From Eremochloa ophiuroides (Eukaryota > Streptophyta > Magnoliopsida > Poales > Poaceae), in the NCBI GenBank assembly GCA_038502445.1, contig JAHLJS010000007.1, forward strand, positions 86,444,693 to 86,508,692: a stretch of DNA of 64,000 bases, read 5' to 3'. Every line of letters starts with the position of its first letter. Position 1 is the first letter of the stretch. The position numbers and the translations under genes are program-made. The notes under the pieces are model-generated. The model was not told where the DNA came from, did not search any database, and saw nothing but the letters and a program-made list of their open reading frames with translations. Of the stretch, positions 1 to 11,912 are shown one piece after another.

Positions 1-269
1 AAGCTTTGCGCATGAATTAAATAAAAATGATTTTTTTTTTTGTTTTAGGGCTTGTTTGGGATAGCTCTCCAGTTCTTGATTCACCAAATACAGCTCCACT
101 GCACTAAAACTTATCTAAATATTTTACCTCCACGAAATTTGGATTCACCGAAACAGCGGTTATGATGTCCAGATTCTCTATTTTGGTGGATCTCCTCAAA
201 GGGTACTCCACCAAACTGAAATCGGTGAAATTGGAAGAAATTACCCACCACTACAACTCATTACACAAA
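1..269. other. Intergenic DNA with a TIR-element remnant
   Basis: I see no gene here. Near 49-75 the sequence gggcttgtttgggatagc resembles the outer end of the Tourist-like element at 14675, so this may be a decayed copy of a related element. No partner end or target duplication could be assigned. Confidence 0.3.
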
Positions 270-532
270 TACTCTCTCCATATAAGAAAAGGATGTCGTT
301 TTGGACAAGGTTTTTGTCAAACGTTGGGAATATAAATCATGAATAACTTTTAAATTGTTGAATTTGGAAATATGAAAACTATATAAATAGACCTGTTTTT
401 AAATATACTTTCATGAAAGTATGCATATATCACTTTTCAATAAATATTTTTTTAGAAATATGAAGTCAAAATCATGCTTTGAAGACCATATCGTTGACCT
501 AAACGACATCTAAATCCTATACGGAGGGAGTA
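270..532. mobile_element. Stowaway-like MITE
   Basis: The left end reads tactctctccatataag and the right end, read inverted, tactccctccgtatagga. Both ends carry the TA plus CTCCCTCCGT-type terminus of grass Stowaway/mariner MITEs. Subterminal ggatgtcgttt and aacgacatc are also inverted copies. The interior is AT-rich and non-coding, and the length of about 263 bp is typical. It would be moved in trans by a mariner-type transposase, which is not present here. Confidence 0.75.
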
Positions 533-589
533 GCTGTTCATTCTCTTTCTTTTCTATATCCTTCCTTCGTGCAAACACGTTATCGCCCT

Positions 590-985
590 ATGCCGGTACC
601 TGCCTCGCTCGACGAATCAGCCCACGTCGGCCGCGCCAAACCCTCCAGCCGACCCAGCAATCTGCGTTGTCGGGGATCGTCGCGCGCATCCCCATCGCCA
701 CTGTCCCCTCAACCCACGGCGAGCCATCTTTGGCTCTTCCATTGCTGCGACCGCCGGAATAGCACCACCACGCGGGAGCTACCGCTGCTCCTCCGGCCAC
801 CGCACCTCGTGGATCCGGAGCAACACCTCCACGGCGAGAGTACCACAACAGTGCACCCCAAGCCTTCTCGCCGCCACGAAAGCGTCGACCCACAAAAGCG
901 CCGACCCACATCGGCCTACGGAAACGCCAACCCACAGCGGTCACGGCCGACAGCCCACGGTGGCGCGCGGGGAGCAGTCATCCGT
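590..985 (+). other. GC-rich open frame cut by a retrotransposon
   Basis: An ATG at 590 opens a frame that reaches the target site at 983-985. If the retrotransposon and one target copy are removed, the frame continues at 9639 and ends with TAA at 9690-9692, giving about 149 codons. The product would be rich in Pro, Ser, Arg and His with no domain I recognise. GC-rich DNA gives such frames by chance, and an antisense frame is also open. Treat this as a possible, unproven gene fragment. Confidence 0.15.
981..985. repeat. 5-bp target-site duplication, left copy
   Basis: TCCGT lies immediately before the TGTAACACCC start of the 5' LTR and is repeated exactly after the 3' LTR at 9634-9638. A 5-bp duplication is what gypsy integrases make, so this fixes the element boundaries. 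Confidence 0.93.
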
Positions 986-3925
986 TGTAACACCCGGAAA
1001 TTTTCAATCTGTGAATTAAAATAAACCCTAGGGCATAGAAACATGTTATGTTGCATACATGCCGCTGCACATATTTATTTCCTGAGATTTGATTGGATTT
1101 TGTAAGGGTTCAAAACTTAGTTTGAAAAGCCATTTGGAAAACAAATTTGAAAATGAATTGAGAAAATTAGAAAAGGGAAAACTCCCTCCCCTTCTCTGCA
1201 GGCCGAGCCGGCCCATCCCCTCTCCTCAGCCCAGGGCGCTGCCCCTCTCCTCCTTCTTCGCATGGGCCGAGCCGGCCAGGCCGAAGCCCAGCAGCACCAC
1301 CGGCCCGTGTGCATGCTGGAGCCCCATCCTTCTCCGTCTGTGACTGACACGCGGGGCCCACAAGTCATCTTCCTCCTCCTGCTCGTGTTCGAAGCGCACA
1401 CGGCCGCGCCGTAACCACCCCGGCCTCCTCTCTTGGCGTGGCCGAGTCCATCCCGTGTATGCCTCCACTGGCCCATAAAAGGAAGCCGCGACCCCCTCCC
1501 TCTGCCGCTGACGCGTAGGGCCCACTGCCCCGCGCCATCCCCTTCCTCCAGTCGGAGTCCGAGCGGAGCACGAGCGCCGCCTCTAACAGAAGGCAACCGC
1601 CGGATTTTTCGGCCGAGTCCGTCCCAACTACGCTCCCTCGCGCCCCTATATAGGTCGGCCGAGCCCTGCCGTCCCTCCCCATAAGTTCCCGAGCAAGCCA
1701 CGCCCTCCAATCTTGCCCTAGCCGCCGCCCCGAGCTCCGCCGCCGCCGTCGATTTCTCCTCGGGAGGACTTCTCCGTCGAAATTGGTTGTTCTCCAAGCT
1801 TCGCAGCAAGGTCAGGGACCTTCCCGACCCCTTCTCCCTCAGTTTTGTGCACTATAGCCATGACGCCGAGCTTCGCCGCCACCATAGTTCCGCCACCTAG
1901 CTCGCCGCATCCTCCCCGAGCTACCTTTGTGGCAACCGAAACCATAGATAGGTTCGGCTTGAGCTACTCTTGCTTCCCGACCAGATCCCGAGGTGTGCCG
2001 AGCTTCCTCGCCCCGAAAACGCCGTCCCCGGTCATCTTCCAGCGAGGAATCGGCCGGGCGCCGCCCGACTCCGGTGACCAGGGCCGCCCCTCTTTCCCCC
2101 GAGCTACCTGCGCCGTTCACGGCCGATCCAACGGCTCACAGTGAGAGATACCCTTTCGCCGGCACTTTTGCAAAAGAGCCCCTAAGCTTTTTAATGTTCT
2201 AACCCGCGATCCTTTGGCGTATTTCTCAGATTACGCTTTCCTATTTAGAAAACGTATTTCCTCGGTTTTAATTCAAAAGGCGTTTTCAATATTTACAGAT
2301 TTGCCACTCAGTTTATTTCGGCCATGTTTTATTCGTTTTAACTCCGATTTGATCTATTCAAGTCTCGTTAGATTCGTAATTTCGTAATCTACCTAATGAT
2401 GCTACTGTTACTCATGTTTTCAACTTTTAAAATTCAAGATTAGATTTAATCTATTATTTTATTAAAGTAAAACTTGTTTATTTCATAACTTTCCCGTTTA
2501 AACTCCGATTTTCGTGATCTTTATATCGTTGGAATCGTAGCGACGCGTAGATTATTTTTATACACTTTTCAATCTGTTTTTCCACTATTGGTGTACTGTT
2601 TCTAATGTAAATTTTGTTTGCTTCGTGTATGATTGCCTCGATGATTGTGTGGTGATTTTATGATCGAGTTCAGATGGTGAGCAATACATTGGTGATCAAG
2701 AGTACACTGAGGATCTAAATTCTCCGGATCACTTTGATCAAGGCAAGTATAGCATGGACCATCCTTATTGCCTATTCACCTTAATCACTAAATTCATGAT
2801 GCATGTGTCTACCTTGGCAACCATAATGTTTATTCCTAGCTTTTGATGACTTGATCCTTATTACCTATGAGATTGCATTTGAGTAGTGATGCTAGTGCTT
2901 TGATGGGTCATGATCTTATGAACTTGAATAATTGATTATGAAATAAAGATTAAAAGATGCTTTTTAGCAACATGGACTACGGACTTATCTGTAAGTATGA
3001 CACCGGGATTTACAGCGCAACCATGGGGGCTATATGGCTCTGGATTTAGTCAAGTATGGAGTTACTTTCTACCATGCTATTAATCTTGAAAGGTTTCTTG
3101 CCTAACTAGTTGTTTTGCGGCTCCTGTCCTTGTGTGTACTGCTGCGTGTGTGTGCCACTTGGAAGGAGGGCTCTACCGCCCCTTGCCATTGCGCCCGGAT
3201 TGATTAGTAGCATGTTAGCGAGGCTTTTGAAAGACTTCATAGTGAACCCCGCCAATCTATCTTGGTAGTGGATCGAGAGGCTAATCACCTCGAGAAAAAG
3301 GGTAAATCACGACTCATGGTGAAAGTGTGCAACCTCTGCAGAGTGTAAAACTGATATATCAGCCGTGCTCACGGTCACGAGCGGCCTTGGACGTCTTACA
3401 GGAACTTAACTAATTTAATATTGATTTATTTGAAGTTTCTATTGATGTTTATTCCATATTAATTATCATGTTTATATGATCATGCAAATCTTGTTCCTTG
3501 GTATATTCTATTGCTGCTACTCAAATTGCTAAAACATGATCAACTAAAAGCAACCGCTGTTAAACCAGTGTCTTGCCTTATTTGAGCCTCATAAACCCAT
3601 GTTATTCTTGTTGAGTACGACATGTACTTACGCTTGCTTTATTTTTCATATTTGGATAAAAATCCCGGATGGGTACCAGACGACTATGAGGATTCTTCTG
3701 AGGATTATTAGGATTGTGTTCACCAGTCAACTATTCCCTGTGGATTGGAGTTTCCGCGAGAGTTATATATATTCCGCTGATATTTATGTAAAGACTCTGT
3801 GATATTATTCATTATATATTAAACCTTGTGATGGTACTATGTAATTTGTCACTTATGTGTGTGATTGATCTCTAGGCGTACATAAGTTGGTTCATTCAAT
3901 TTTATCCTTAAAATTGGGTGTGACA
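986..3925 (+). repeat. 5' LTR of the deleted chromovirus
   Basis: The LTR is 2,940 bp, begins TGTAACACCC and ends GGGTGTGACA, and matches 6697-9633 along its whole length with scattered substitutions. Its first 1.1 kb is strongly GC-rich and the remainder AT-rich. It contains a TATA-like ctatatagg at 1646-1654. Long antisense frames in the GC-rich part are repeated in both LTRs and are not taken as genes. Confidence 0.93.
1646..1654 (+). promoter_or_regulatory. Putative LTR TATA box
   Basis: The sequence ctatatagg stands in the GC-rich part of the LTR and is conserved at 7357-7365 in the 3' LTR. Position and conservation fit the core promoter of the LTR. No transcription start can be read directly. 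Confidence 0.45.
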
Positions 3926-3929
3926 GATT

Positions 3930-3941
3930 TGGTATCAGAGC
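3930..3941 (+). other. Primer binding site (initiator tRNA-Met)
   Basis: TGGTATCAGAGC begins four bases after the 5' LTR end. It is the standard complement of the 3' end of plant initiator tRNA-Met, used to prime minus-strand synthesis in most gypsy and copia elements. Confidence 0.92.
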
Positions 3942-5007
3942 ATAGGTTGACTGTAGGACGCAAGCCTAGATAGAGTGGACATTTTAGGATGTGCTTTCCT
4001 CATCTTATGCATGCTTTCTACCTTAACCTTGATAATTGCTAGTTTTATGCTTCCCATACCCTTATTCCATTATGAAAATTTGACACTTCTCTTCTTATAT
4101 TCTAAGCTCTATCATGCTTTCATGCTTTCACACCTTGTTCTATAAAAAAAAATCGATTCTATTTTCATTCTACTTCTGTCTTGGTCGATGATCAAGAAGA
4201 TGGCACATGATCGCCAAACCTCCCACAAGCGTGTTGGAGAAGCCAAGCCACAAGCATAGCTATCAATGTGAGGATGAACTTAGGAATCAAGGAAGGATGC
4301 CCAAACTTGACAAGAAGAATCAAGATAAGAGTCCAACTAGATAATAGAACGATTTAGTTGTGAGTCAAGTTGAGTCGAGTCTTGTGTACGTGTGAATTTT
4401 ATGTGCTTGTTGCTTTGTGCTTATGAATTATGTTTGATTTGGTTCTTTGTAATGAGTGATGAGAATTATGGGCATGTCTCTAATTCTCTTAATTAAAAGA
4501 ATTAGGGTATAAAGATTGTTAAGTAAATAGTTGGGTTGATTAAATTTGGTTTTCCCAAAATCTGTTTTCTGACCTCTCTGTCTTGTTAATTATTCTTAAT
4601 TAATTTCATAAATCTAAAAATTATGAAAATTTTAAGGGGAACCGTAGACTTCCATCCCTTTCCATGGCCTCAAGAATCACGTTAATAGCTATTATGGATT
4701 TGGAGATACAGTTGTTGCAAATTGAGAATTCTGCGCAGTATGGCAGACCGGACAGTTTCTGTTATTGTCTGTTTTTGGTTAATCTAATATCAGAATCTGG
4801 AAAGTGGTCCACATGAAGATCGTAGAGAATTTCTCAGGCTTTCCAACGGTATAGAGAACGTCTCTGTTTGATTTCTGAAACTCCAGATATGATCAGTTTA
4901 CTATGCTGCTGTTATCGGATCTCGCCCGGAAATTCAGATTCATGCCTTACAAATGTTTGCATAATAGAAAAATTCTAAAACTCAATTATATGTTGGAAAA
5001 AAAACAG
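3942..5007 (+). other. Untranslated leader between PBS and gag
   Basis: This is AT-rich leader of about 1.07 kb with no convincing open frame. The gag frame is open upstream of 5008 to 4903, but gag similarity only starts after the ATG at 5008. Confidence 0.5.
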
Positions 5008-5712
5008 ATGACCGGCAACAGGAGGAATCCTAATCCACCACCACCACCACAACCTAGCATTCAAGATCTCATCGCTTCGCAGACGCAGTTGATGGAGACA
5101 ATGATGCAGTTCATTCAAAATCAACCAGCTGGAGGATCACAACCTGCTCAACCTCAAGCTAGAGATAAGCGAGGAGAATTTTTGAAAGGTCGTCCACCTG
5201 TGTTCAACCACGCCGCCGACCCATTGGATGCTGATGATTGGCTTCGCGCCGTGGAGAGACAACTCACCATTGTGCAATGCAATGATGAAGAGAAGGTGTT
5301 GTATGCATCTGGACAGTTGCAAGGAGCTGCTCAAGACTGGTGGGATGCATTCCAGTATGGTCGCCCCAATAATGCGCCTGCTATCACATGGCAAGAGTTT
5401 TGTGAGAACTTTAGGTCATACCATATTCCTGAAGGTTTGATAGAGTTGAAGCAGGCAGAGTTTAGAGCTTTGAAGTAAGAACAAATGTCGGTGCCAGAGT
5501 ACCGTGACCAATTTATTCAATTGCCGCGGTATGCTCCCGATGATGTTGCTAATGACAAGGACAAGCAGCGTCTCTTCCTCAAGGGACTTCATGATAGATT
5601 GCAACTCCAACTCATGACAACCACCTACCCCAATTTTTAAGAGCTGGTGAATCGCGCTATAGTGATCGACAACAAGCGCAAGGAGATGGCGGATAACAAG
5701 AGAAAGAAGTAA
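5008..5712 (+). pseudogene. gag: gag, N-terminal and capsid part, with three stop codons
   Basis: The ATG at 5008 starts a proline-rich leader followed by the gypsy Gag capsid region (RETROTRANS_GAG type): FLKGRPPVFNHAADPLDADDW, WLRAVERQL and a WWDAF motif, then YRDQFIQLPRYAP. The frame is broken by TAA at 5476-5478, 5638-5640 and 5710-5712, all in phase. After the third stop the reading frame shifts into the zinc-knuckle frame. Gag would form the cytoplasmic particle that packages element RNA. Even the capsid part cannot be made whole from this copy, so packaging would depend on a partner element. Confidence 0.85.
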
Positions 5713-5744
5713 GGACAAACCTTTACAAGAAATAACCGTTCGCG

Positions 5745-6649
5745 CCCAGCAACGAAATTTCCAGCAGAGACACGAAGGGCCATCAAATCAATGGAACCGC
5801 AATCAGAACCAGCCTCATTCTCAGTCTCCACCGCAACAGCAGAAAACTCCTACCCAGACTCCTCAGCAAGCTACCCCTAGCAAGACCCCCAACAGGACCA
5901 ATACATTTGGCACTCCCATCAAGTGCTTTGCCTGTGGAGAATCGGGACATCTCTCTTACCACTGTCCCAAGAAGCAGAACCAGCAGACTCCGCAAAGTAG
6001 CAACCAGAAGGGAAGACATCAACAATCGTCTAATCAAGGAAGTGTGAACCATGTGTCCACGGAGACAGCTCAGGAAGCACCTGAGGTTATGATGGGTACA
6101 TTCAACGTCAACTCCATCCCCGCTACCGTTCTTTTTGATTCCGGTGCTTCGCATTCATTCATATCACAAAGTTTTGTTAGGATACACGGTATACCACTAT
6201 TAGCCCTACAAAATCCATTTTTGGTAAACTCACCCGGTGGGGCTATGCAAGCTCAATATTATTGTCCTTCGGTTAGCATTGCTCTAATGGGGGTAGACTT
6301 TAAAGTGAACCCTACGGTAATAAGAACAACCGGAATAGATGTTATATTGGGTCTGGATTGGATGAAGCAACACAAGGCAGTTATTCAGTGTGAGGAAAAG
6401 GTCGTTGTGTTAACTACGTCCAAAGGAGATAAAATCAGTGTTGACGTAGTTATGCAACCACCACCAGCAGCGACAGTTAACCAGATTCGAGGGGAATACG
6501 CAATTAAAATATTAGAAACCACAGAGCGATTCAGAATGAGTGAAATTATAAAGTTATGCAAGGTACAGTGGAATCGGTCTTCAGAAAACGAGGGAACATG
6601 GGAAAAAGAGGAAGAATTAAGAAAGTTATATCCCCAACTTTTTGAGTAA
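5745..6649 (+). pseudogene. Zinc knuckle-protease-chromodomain fusion frame
   Basis: One frame is open from about 5745 to the TGA-free end at 6649. In order it shows a Gln/Asn/Pro-rich Gag tail, a CCHC zinc knuckle (CFACGESGHLSYHC from 5924), a retropepsin domain with active site LFDSGASHSF (about 6130-6160) and the later GIDVILGLDWM motif, then an abrupt switch near 6485. After that comes the end of an integrase tail: KVQWN, GTWEKEEELRKLYP and the stop after LFE, which is the chromodomain end of chromovirus integrases. Reverse transcriptase, RNase H and the integrase core are missing, yet the junction keeps the frame. The full-length family has about 1,000 residues between these parts. A chromodomain targets integration to marked chromatin; fused to a protease it may have no role. 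Confidence 0.85.
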
Positions 6650-6682
6650 GCACTAACTAATCTCGAGGACGAGATTATTTTT

Positions 6683-6690
6683 AAGGGGGG
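6683..6690 (+). other. Polypurine tract
   Basis: aagggggg lies six bases before the 3' LTR start. This is the expected plus-strand primer site of an LTR element. Confidence 0.85.
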
Positions 6691-6696
6691 TAGAAT

Positions 6697-9633
6697 TGTA
6701 ACACCCGAAAATTTTCAATTTGTGAATTAAAATAAACCCTAGGGCATAGAAACATGTTATGTTGCATACATGCCGCTGCACATATTTATTTCCTGAGATT
6801 TGATTGGATTTTGCAAGGGTTCAAAACTTAGTTTGAAAAGCCATTTGGAAAACAAATTTGAAAATGAATTGAGAAAATTAGAAAAGGGAAAACTCCCTCC
6901 CCTTCTCTGCAGGCCGAGCCGGCCCATCCCCTCTCCTCAGCCCAGGGCGCTGCCCCTCTCCTCCTTCTTCGCATGGGCCGAGCCGGCCAGGCCGAAGCCC
7001 AGCAGCACCACCGGCCCGTGTGCATGCTGGAGCCCCGTCCCTCTCCGTCTGTGACTGACACGCGGGGCCCACAAGTCATCTTCCTCCTCCTGCTCGTGTT
7101 CGAAGCGGACACGGCCGCGCCGTAACCACCCCGGCCTCCTCTCTTGGCGTGGCCGAGTCCATCCCGTGTATGCCTCCACTGGACCATAAAAGGAAGCCGC
7201 GACCCCCTCCCTCTGCCGCTGACGCGTAGGGCCCACTGCCCCGCGCCATCCCCTTCCTCCAGTCGGAGTCCGAGCGGAGCACGAGCGCCGCCTCTACCAG
7301 AAGGCAACCGCCGGATTTTTCGGCCGAGTCCGTCCCAAGTACGCTCCCTCGCGCCCCTATATAGGTCGGCCGAGCCCTGCCGTCCCTCCCCACAAGTTCC
7401 CGAGCAAGCCACGCCCTCCAATCTTGCCCTAGCCGCCGCCCCGAGCTCCGTCGCCGCCGTCGATTTCTCCTCGGGAGGACTTCTCCGTCGAAATTGGTTG
7501 TTCTCCAAGCTTCGCAGCAAGGTCAGGGACCTTCCCGACCCCTTCTCCCTCAGTTTTGTGCACTATAGCCATGACGCCGAGCTTCGCCGCCGCCATAGTT
7601 CCGCCACCTAGCTCGCCGCATCCTCCCCGAGCTACCTCTGTGGCAACCGAAACCATAGATAGGTTCGGCTTGAGCTACTCTTGCTTCCCGACCAGATCCC
7701 GAGGTGTGCCGAGCTTCCTAGCCCCGAAAACGCCGTCCCCGGTCATCTTCCGGCGAGGAATCGGCCGGGCGCCGCCCGACTCCGGTGACCAGGGCCGCCC
7801 CTCTTTCCCCCGAGCTACCTGCGCCGTCCACGGCCGATCCAACGGCTCACAGTGAGAGATACCCTTTCGCCGGCACTTTTGCAAAAGAGCCCCTAAGCTT
7901 TTTAATGTTCTAACCCGCGATCCTTTGGCGTATTTCTCAGATTACGCTTTCCTATTTAGAAAACGTATTTCCTCGGTTTTAATTCAAAAGGCGTTTTCAA
8001 TATTTACAGATTTGCCACTCAGTTTATTTCGGCCATGTTTTATTCGTTTTATCTCTGATTTGATCCATTCAAGTCTCGTTAGATTCGTAATTTCGTAATC
8101 TACCTAATGATGCTACTGTTACTCATGTTTTCAACTTTTAAAATTTAAGATTAGATTTAATCTATTATTTTATTAAAGTAAAACTTGTTTATTTCATAAC
8201 TTTCCCGTTTGAACTCCGATTTTCGTGATCTTTATATCGTTGGAATCGTAGCGACGCGTAGATTATTTTTATACACTTTTCAATCTATTTTTCCACTATT
8301 GGTGTACTGTTTCTAATATAGATTTTGTTTGCTTCGTGTATGATTGCCTCGATGATTGTGTGGTGATTCTATGATCGAGTTCAGATGGTGAGCAATACGT
8401 TGGTGATCAAGAGTACACTAAGGATCCAAATTCTCAGGATCACTTTGATCAAGGCAAGTATAGCATGGACCATTGTTGCCTATTCACCTTAATCACTAAA
8501 CTCATGATGCATGTGTCTACCTTGGCAAGCATAATGTTTATTCCTAGCTTTTGGTGACTTGATCCTTGTTACCTATGAGATTGCATTTGAGTAGTGATGC
8601 TAGTGCTTTGATGGGTCATGATCTTATGAACTTGAATAATTGATTATGAAATAAAAATTAAAAGATGCTTTTTAGCAACATGGACTATGGACTTATCTGT
8701 AAGTATGACACCGGGACTTACAACGCAACCATGGGGGTTATATGGCTCTGGCTTTAGTCAAGTATGGAGTTACTTTCTACCATGCTATTAATCTTGAAAG
8801 GTTTCTTGCCTAACTGGTTGTTTTGCGGCTCCTGTCCTTGTGTGTACTGCTGCGTGTGTGTGCCATTTGGAAGGAGGGCTCTACCGCCCCTTGCCATTGC
8901 GCTCGGATTGATTAGTAGCATGTTAGCGAGGCTTTTGAAAGACTTCATAATGAACCCCGCCGATCTATCTTGGTAGTGGATTGAGAGGCTGATCAACTCG
9001 AGAAAAAGGGTAAATCACGACTCATGGTGAAAGTGTGCAACCTCTGCAGAGTGTAAAACTGATATATCAGCCGTGCTCACGGTCACGAGCGGCCTTGGAC
9101 GTCTTACAGGAACTTAACTAATTTAATATTGATTTATTTAAAGTTTCTATTGATGTTTATTCCATATTAATTATCATGTTTATATGATCATGTAAATCTT
9201 GTTCCTTGGTATATTCTATTGCTGCTACTCAAATTGCTAAAACATGATCAACTAAAAGCAACCGCTGTTAAACCAGTGTCTTGCCTTATTTGAGCCTCAT
9301 AAACCCATGTTATTCTTGTTGAGTACGACATGTACTTACGCTTGCTTTATTTTTTATATTTGGATAAAAATCCTGGATGGGTACCAGATGACTATGAGGA
9401 TTCTTCTGAGGATTATTAGGATTGTGTTCACCAGTCAACTATTCCCTGTGGATTGGAGTTTCCGCGAGAGTTATATATATTCCGCTGATATTTATGTAAA
9501 GACTCTGTGATATTATTCATTATATATTGAACCTTGTGATGGTACTATGTAATTTGTCACTTATGTGTGTGATTGATCTCTGGGCGCACATAAGTTGGTT
9601 CATTCAATTTTATCCATAAAATTGGGTGCGACA
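6697..9633 (+). repeat. 3' LTR of the deleted chromovirus
   Basis: The LTR is 2,937 bp, begins TGTAACACCC and ends GGGTGCGACA. It differs from the 5' LTR by scattered single-base changes, for example gcgcacacgg against gcggacacgg, and by a few short indels such as near 8470. It is followed by the target copy TCCGT. Confidence 0.93.
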
Positions 9634-9638
9634 TCCGT
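9634..9638. repeat. 5-bp target-site duplication, right copy
   Basis: TCCGT directly follows the CA end of the 3' LTR and equals 981-985. Confidence 0.93.
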
Positions 9639-10368
9639 GACCATGACAGCGGCGACGGGCCTCGCCACGGCCCAAGCAAGCTCAACGAATAAGAAACGAA
9701 GAAAGGCCTTTATTCCCCTCCTGACATGTGGGGCCCACAAAGATACAGACATTGACGAAAACACTTACCTTCAAGGCATCTCCAATGAGACCGTTCGATG
9801 GAAGCTTTTTTCCTTTCTCTTTGAAGGATAGAGCTAAAACGTGAACCGTAGAGAGTAAGGAAAGAAATTGGGGAGCTTTATGTTCCAGTTTTTGCTTAGA
9901 CTTCTTTTTGATCTCTATGTAGTTGACCTTCGACTCGATGTTCTATCTTTTAAACAAAGAAAGAATGAATCTCTTGAAACATATATCCTCGGAACGTTTT
10001 AACCTTCTTGTTAAATCTGGACCAGATCTAGCCTTACATTACAGGACTCCATTCTTCTTCAACACTTTTATAAGGGTCTTAAAAGAAAATCCTCAAAGTT
10101 TGTTGACTTAGCTTCTGGAGGATCATTTTTATAAACCGCGAAAGAAGAGAGAGATGTCCTAGATAATTAAAATTTTTAATAGCACCCTTTCACCGGAGGG
10201 TGAGAGGACAGGAGGTCTGAGCGCTTCTGCCACGTGAGAAGGCGGAGGATGAGGACAGGAGGTCCAAGAGGAGGAGGAGCGGTGGCGGGAGGCTGGCGCA
10301 CGCTTGCCTGCTTTTGTTTGTGGGTGTGTGTGGCCAGCCGGGCATTGGGCGGGAGTATATTTCAGCTG
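9639..10368. other. Intergenic low-copy DNA right of the chromovirus
   Basis: The first 54 bases continue the frame noted at 590. The rest, including an AT-rich part around 9840-10140 and a GC-rich part around 10200-10350, shows no recognisable gene or complete repeat. Confidence 0.35.
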
Positions 10369-11513
10369 TTTGCCGAGTGCTCCCGATCTGACACTCGTCA
10401 AAGCTTCTATTTGTCGTGTGCCGCTGTCACTCGGCAAAGCCGTATTTTTAAAATTTCTCAGGTTTGCCAAGTGTTGCCCGTATGACACTTGTCAAAGATG
10501 TAACTTTCTAAAAAAAATTGTTTCCTCTCTTTCTATTCCTTAACGTGATTTACTAAATTTATTCGAATGTGCTTCTAAAATACTTGGTTATTGACTCAAC
10601 AATGCATTTCCATGCTTCCACGAATATTAGACCATTATTTTATACAGTTATAACTCAAATTCAATTTATATCAATTAAAATTCTGTAATTGCATTTAAAA
10701 AATTGAAATTGTCAAACGGATCCAAAAAAATTACCAAAATTCCACATGAAACAATGTATGTTGTCTATTGCTATAAAAAAAGATTTGAAGTCAAACCCCA
10801 ACTCGGTCGTCACTTTGACTTCAAATCTTATCGAATCCTTTTCAACGGTACTATTCTTCTTGATAGATGTTTTGATTTGTAAACATCGTATGTGAAAACA
10901 TGTGCAAAACCTTCTTAATTTTTTACCACAGCCTCCACGTATGATATCATGAGCTCTTGACAAATCTCATAATTTTCTGACTTCGTTTGCTTTTTATAGA
11001 ATTTTAAGACAATTCAGGCACACTTTTGCGGTCATGTTTCGTGAACAAGATGTTCGAAATTTCCTTTTATATCCTGTATAAGGCCTCACATTAAATTCAA
11101 TAACATGAATATCATTATTTCCATTTATTTTATTCCATTATCCAAATCACTTGCGGTTCAAATTTGATTTATCCCCAAAAAATCAATTAAATGAGCTAAA
11201 TTAACTAAATATAGCAAACAGACCTACTAAATTTTAACATGGAGTACCACGTACAGTATGTGAGAGCAAAAAAAATTTTAGGGCAGAAGAGGAAAAAACT
11301 AAATAAGTTACCGAGTGTCAGTGTAAAACAATCAATAAAATTATAACTTGCTGAGTGTCGTCCCAAAACACTAGGCAAACTAGCTCTTTGCCGATTGTCA
11401 ACGGTGGACACACGGCAAAGTCCTAACCGTCGGCGGCAGTGGCTAACGGCCCTCGCACGTGGTGATGGTTTGCCGAGTGTTATGCTCTCGGCAAACTATT
11501 TGACACACGGCAA
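10369..11513. mobile_element. Decayed non-autonomous CACTA element
   Basis: Both sides carry the subterminal motif of a grass CACTA family, in opposite orientation. On the left tttgccgagtgct, actcggcaaagc and tttgccaagtgttgc occur between 10369 and 10495. On the right cgagtgtcag, tgctgagtgtcg and tttgccgagtgttatg occur between 11312 and 11513. The 0.8-kb centre is AT-rich with no transposase. No CACTA terminal repeat survives at either edge, so the limits are approximate. Confidence 0.6.
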
Positions 11514-11693
11514 CCGATTACGTCACATGCATTTGGTGGCTATGGTATTTGCAGGGTGAGAGTGCAGATTATGTCATTGGATACATCGAAAATACCAAAG
11601 GGTGATATATTGTCAAATTGAACGGTGGCTGCAATGCGACTGACAAACAGGCGATTACTAAGTTGGAAACACAAAGTACTCAGAAGCAAGGTT

Positions 11694-11912
11694 TTTTTTA
11701 CCGGTAAGAAATTTTTTTCGGTGGTCACCGATAAAAGCGAAATTTCGGGAATTTCGGTGGTCACTGTAGCATTTTCTTTTTTAAAAATAATTAATTTTGC
11801 GCTAAAAATCAAAAAAATAATAGCATACCGGTATTTGTTTTTCGTTTCGGCACTCACCGATAAAAGCGAAATTTCGGATATTTTGGTGAAATTTCACCGA
11901 AATTGTTTTCCC
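11694..11912. repeat. Internally repeated element with 'caccgataaaagcgaaatttcgg' units
   Basis: A 24-base unit beginning tcaccgataaaagcg occurs at 11725-11748 and again at 11854-11877, each next to an accggt motif and further 'tttcggtgg' or 'tttcaccga' variants. The region is non-coding. It looks like a dispersed grass repeat of unassigned class. Confidence 0.4.

Larger units (their letters stand above)
986..9633 (+). mobile_element. Internally deleted Ty3/gypsy chromovirus (Tekay-like)
   Basis: This is a complete LTR element of 8,648 bp: 5' LTR (986-3925), initiator-Met primer site, gag, protease, chromodomain tail, polypurine tract (6683-6690) and 3' LTR (6697-9633), flanked by TCCGT. The internal part is only 2.8 kb. 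Reverse transcriptase, RNase H and the integrase core are absent. LTRs that start TGTAACACCC and a C-terminal chromodomain point to the Tekay/Del branch. The two LTRs differ at roughly one to two positions per 100 by eye, so insertion was recent although the element cannot encode its own reverse transcriptase. It must have been copied by a related active element. Confidence 0.9.

Noticed and set aside
1117..1809. A 230-codon open frame on the minus strand, repeated almost identically at 6828-7520
   Set aside because: It lies in the GC-rich part of both LTRs, antisense to the element, with Arg/Gly/Ala-rich composition and no family resemblance. Its conservation is explained by the recent origin of the two LTRs from one template.
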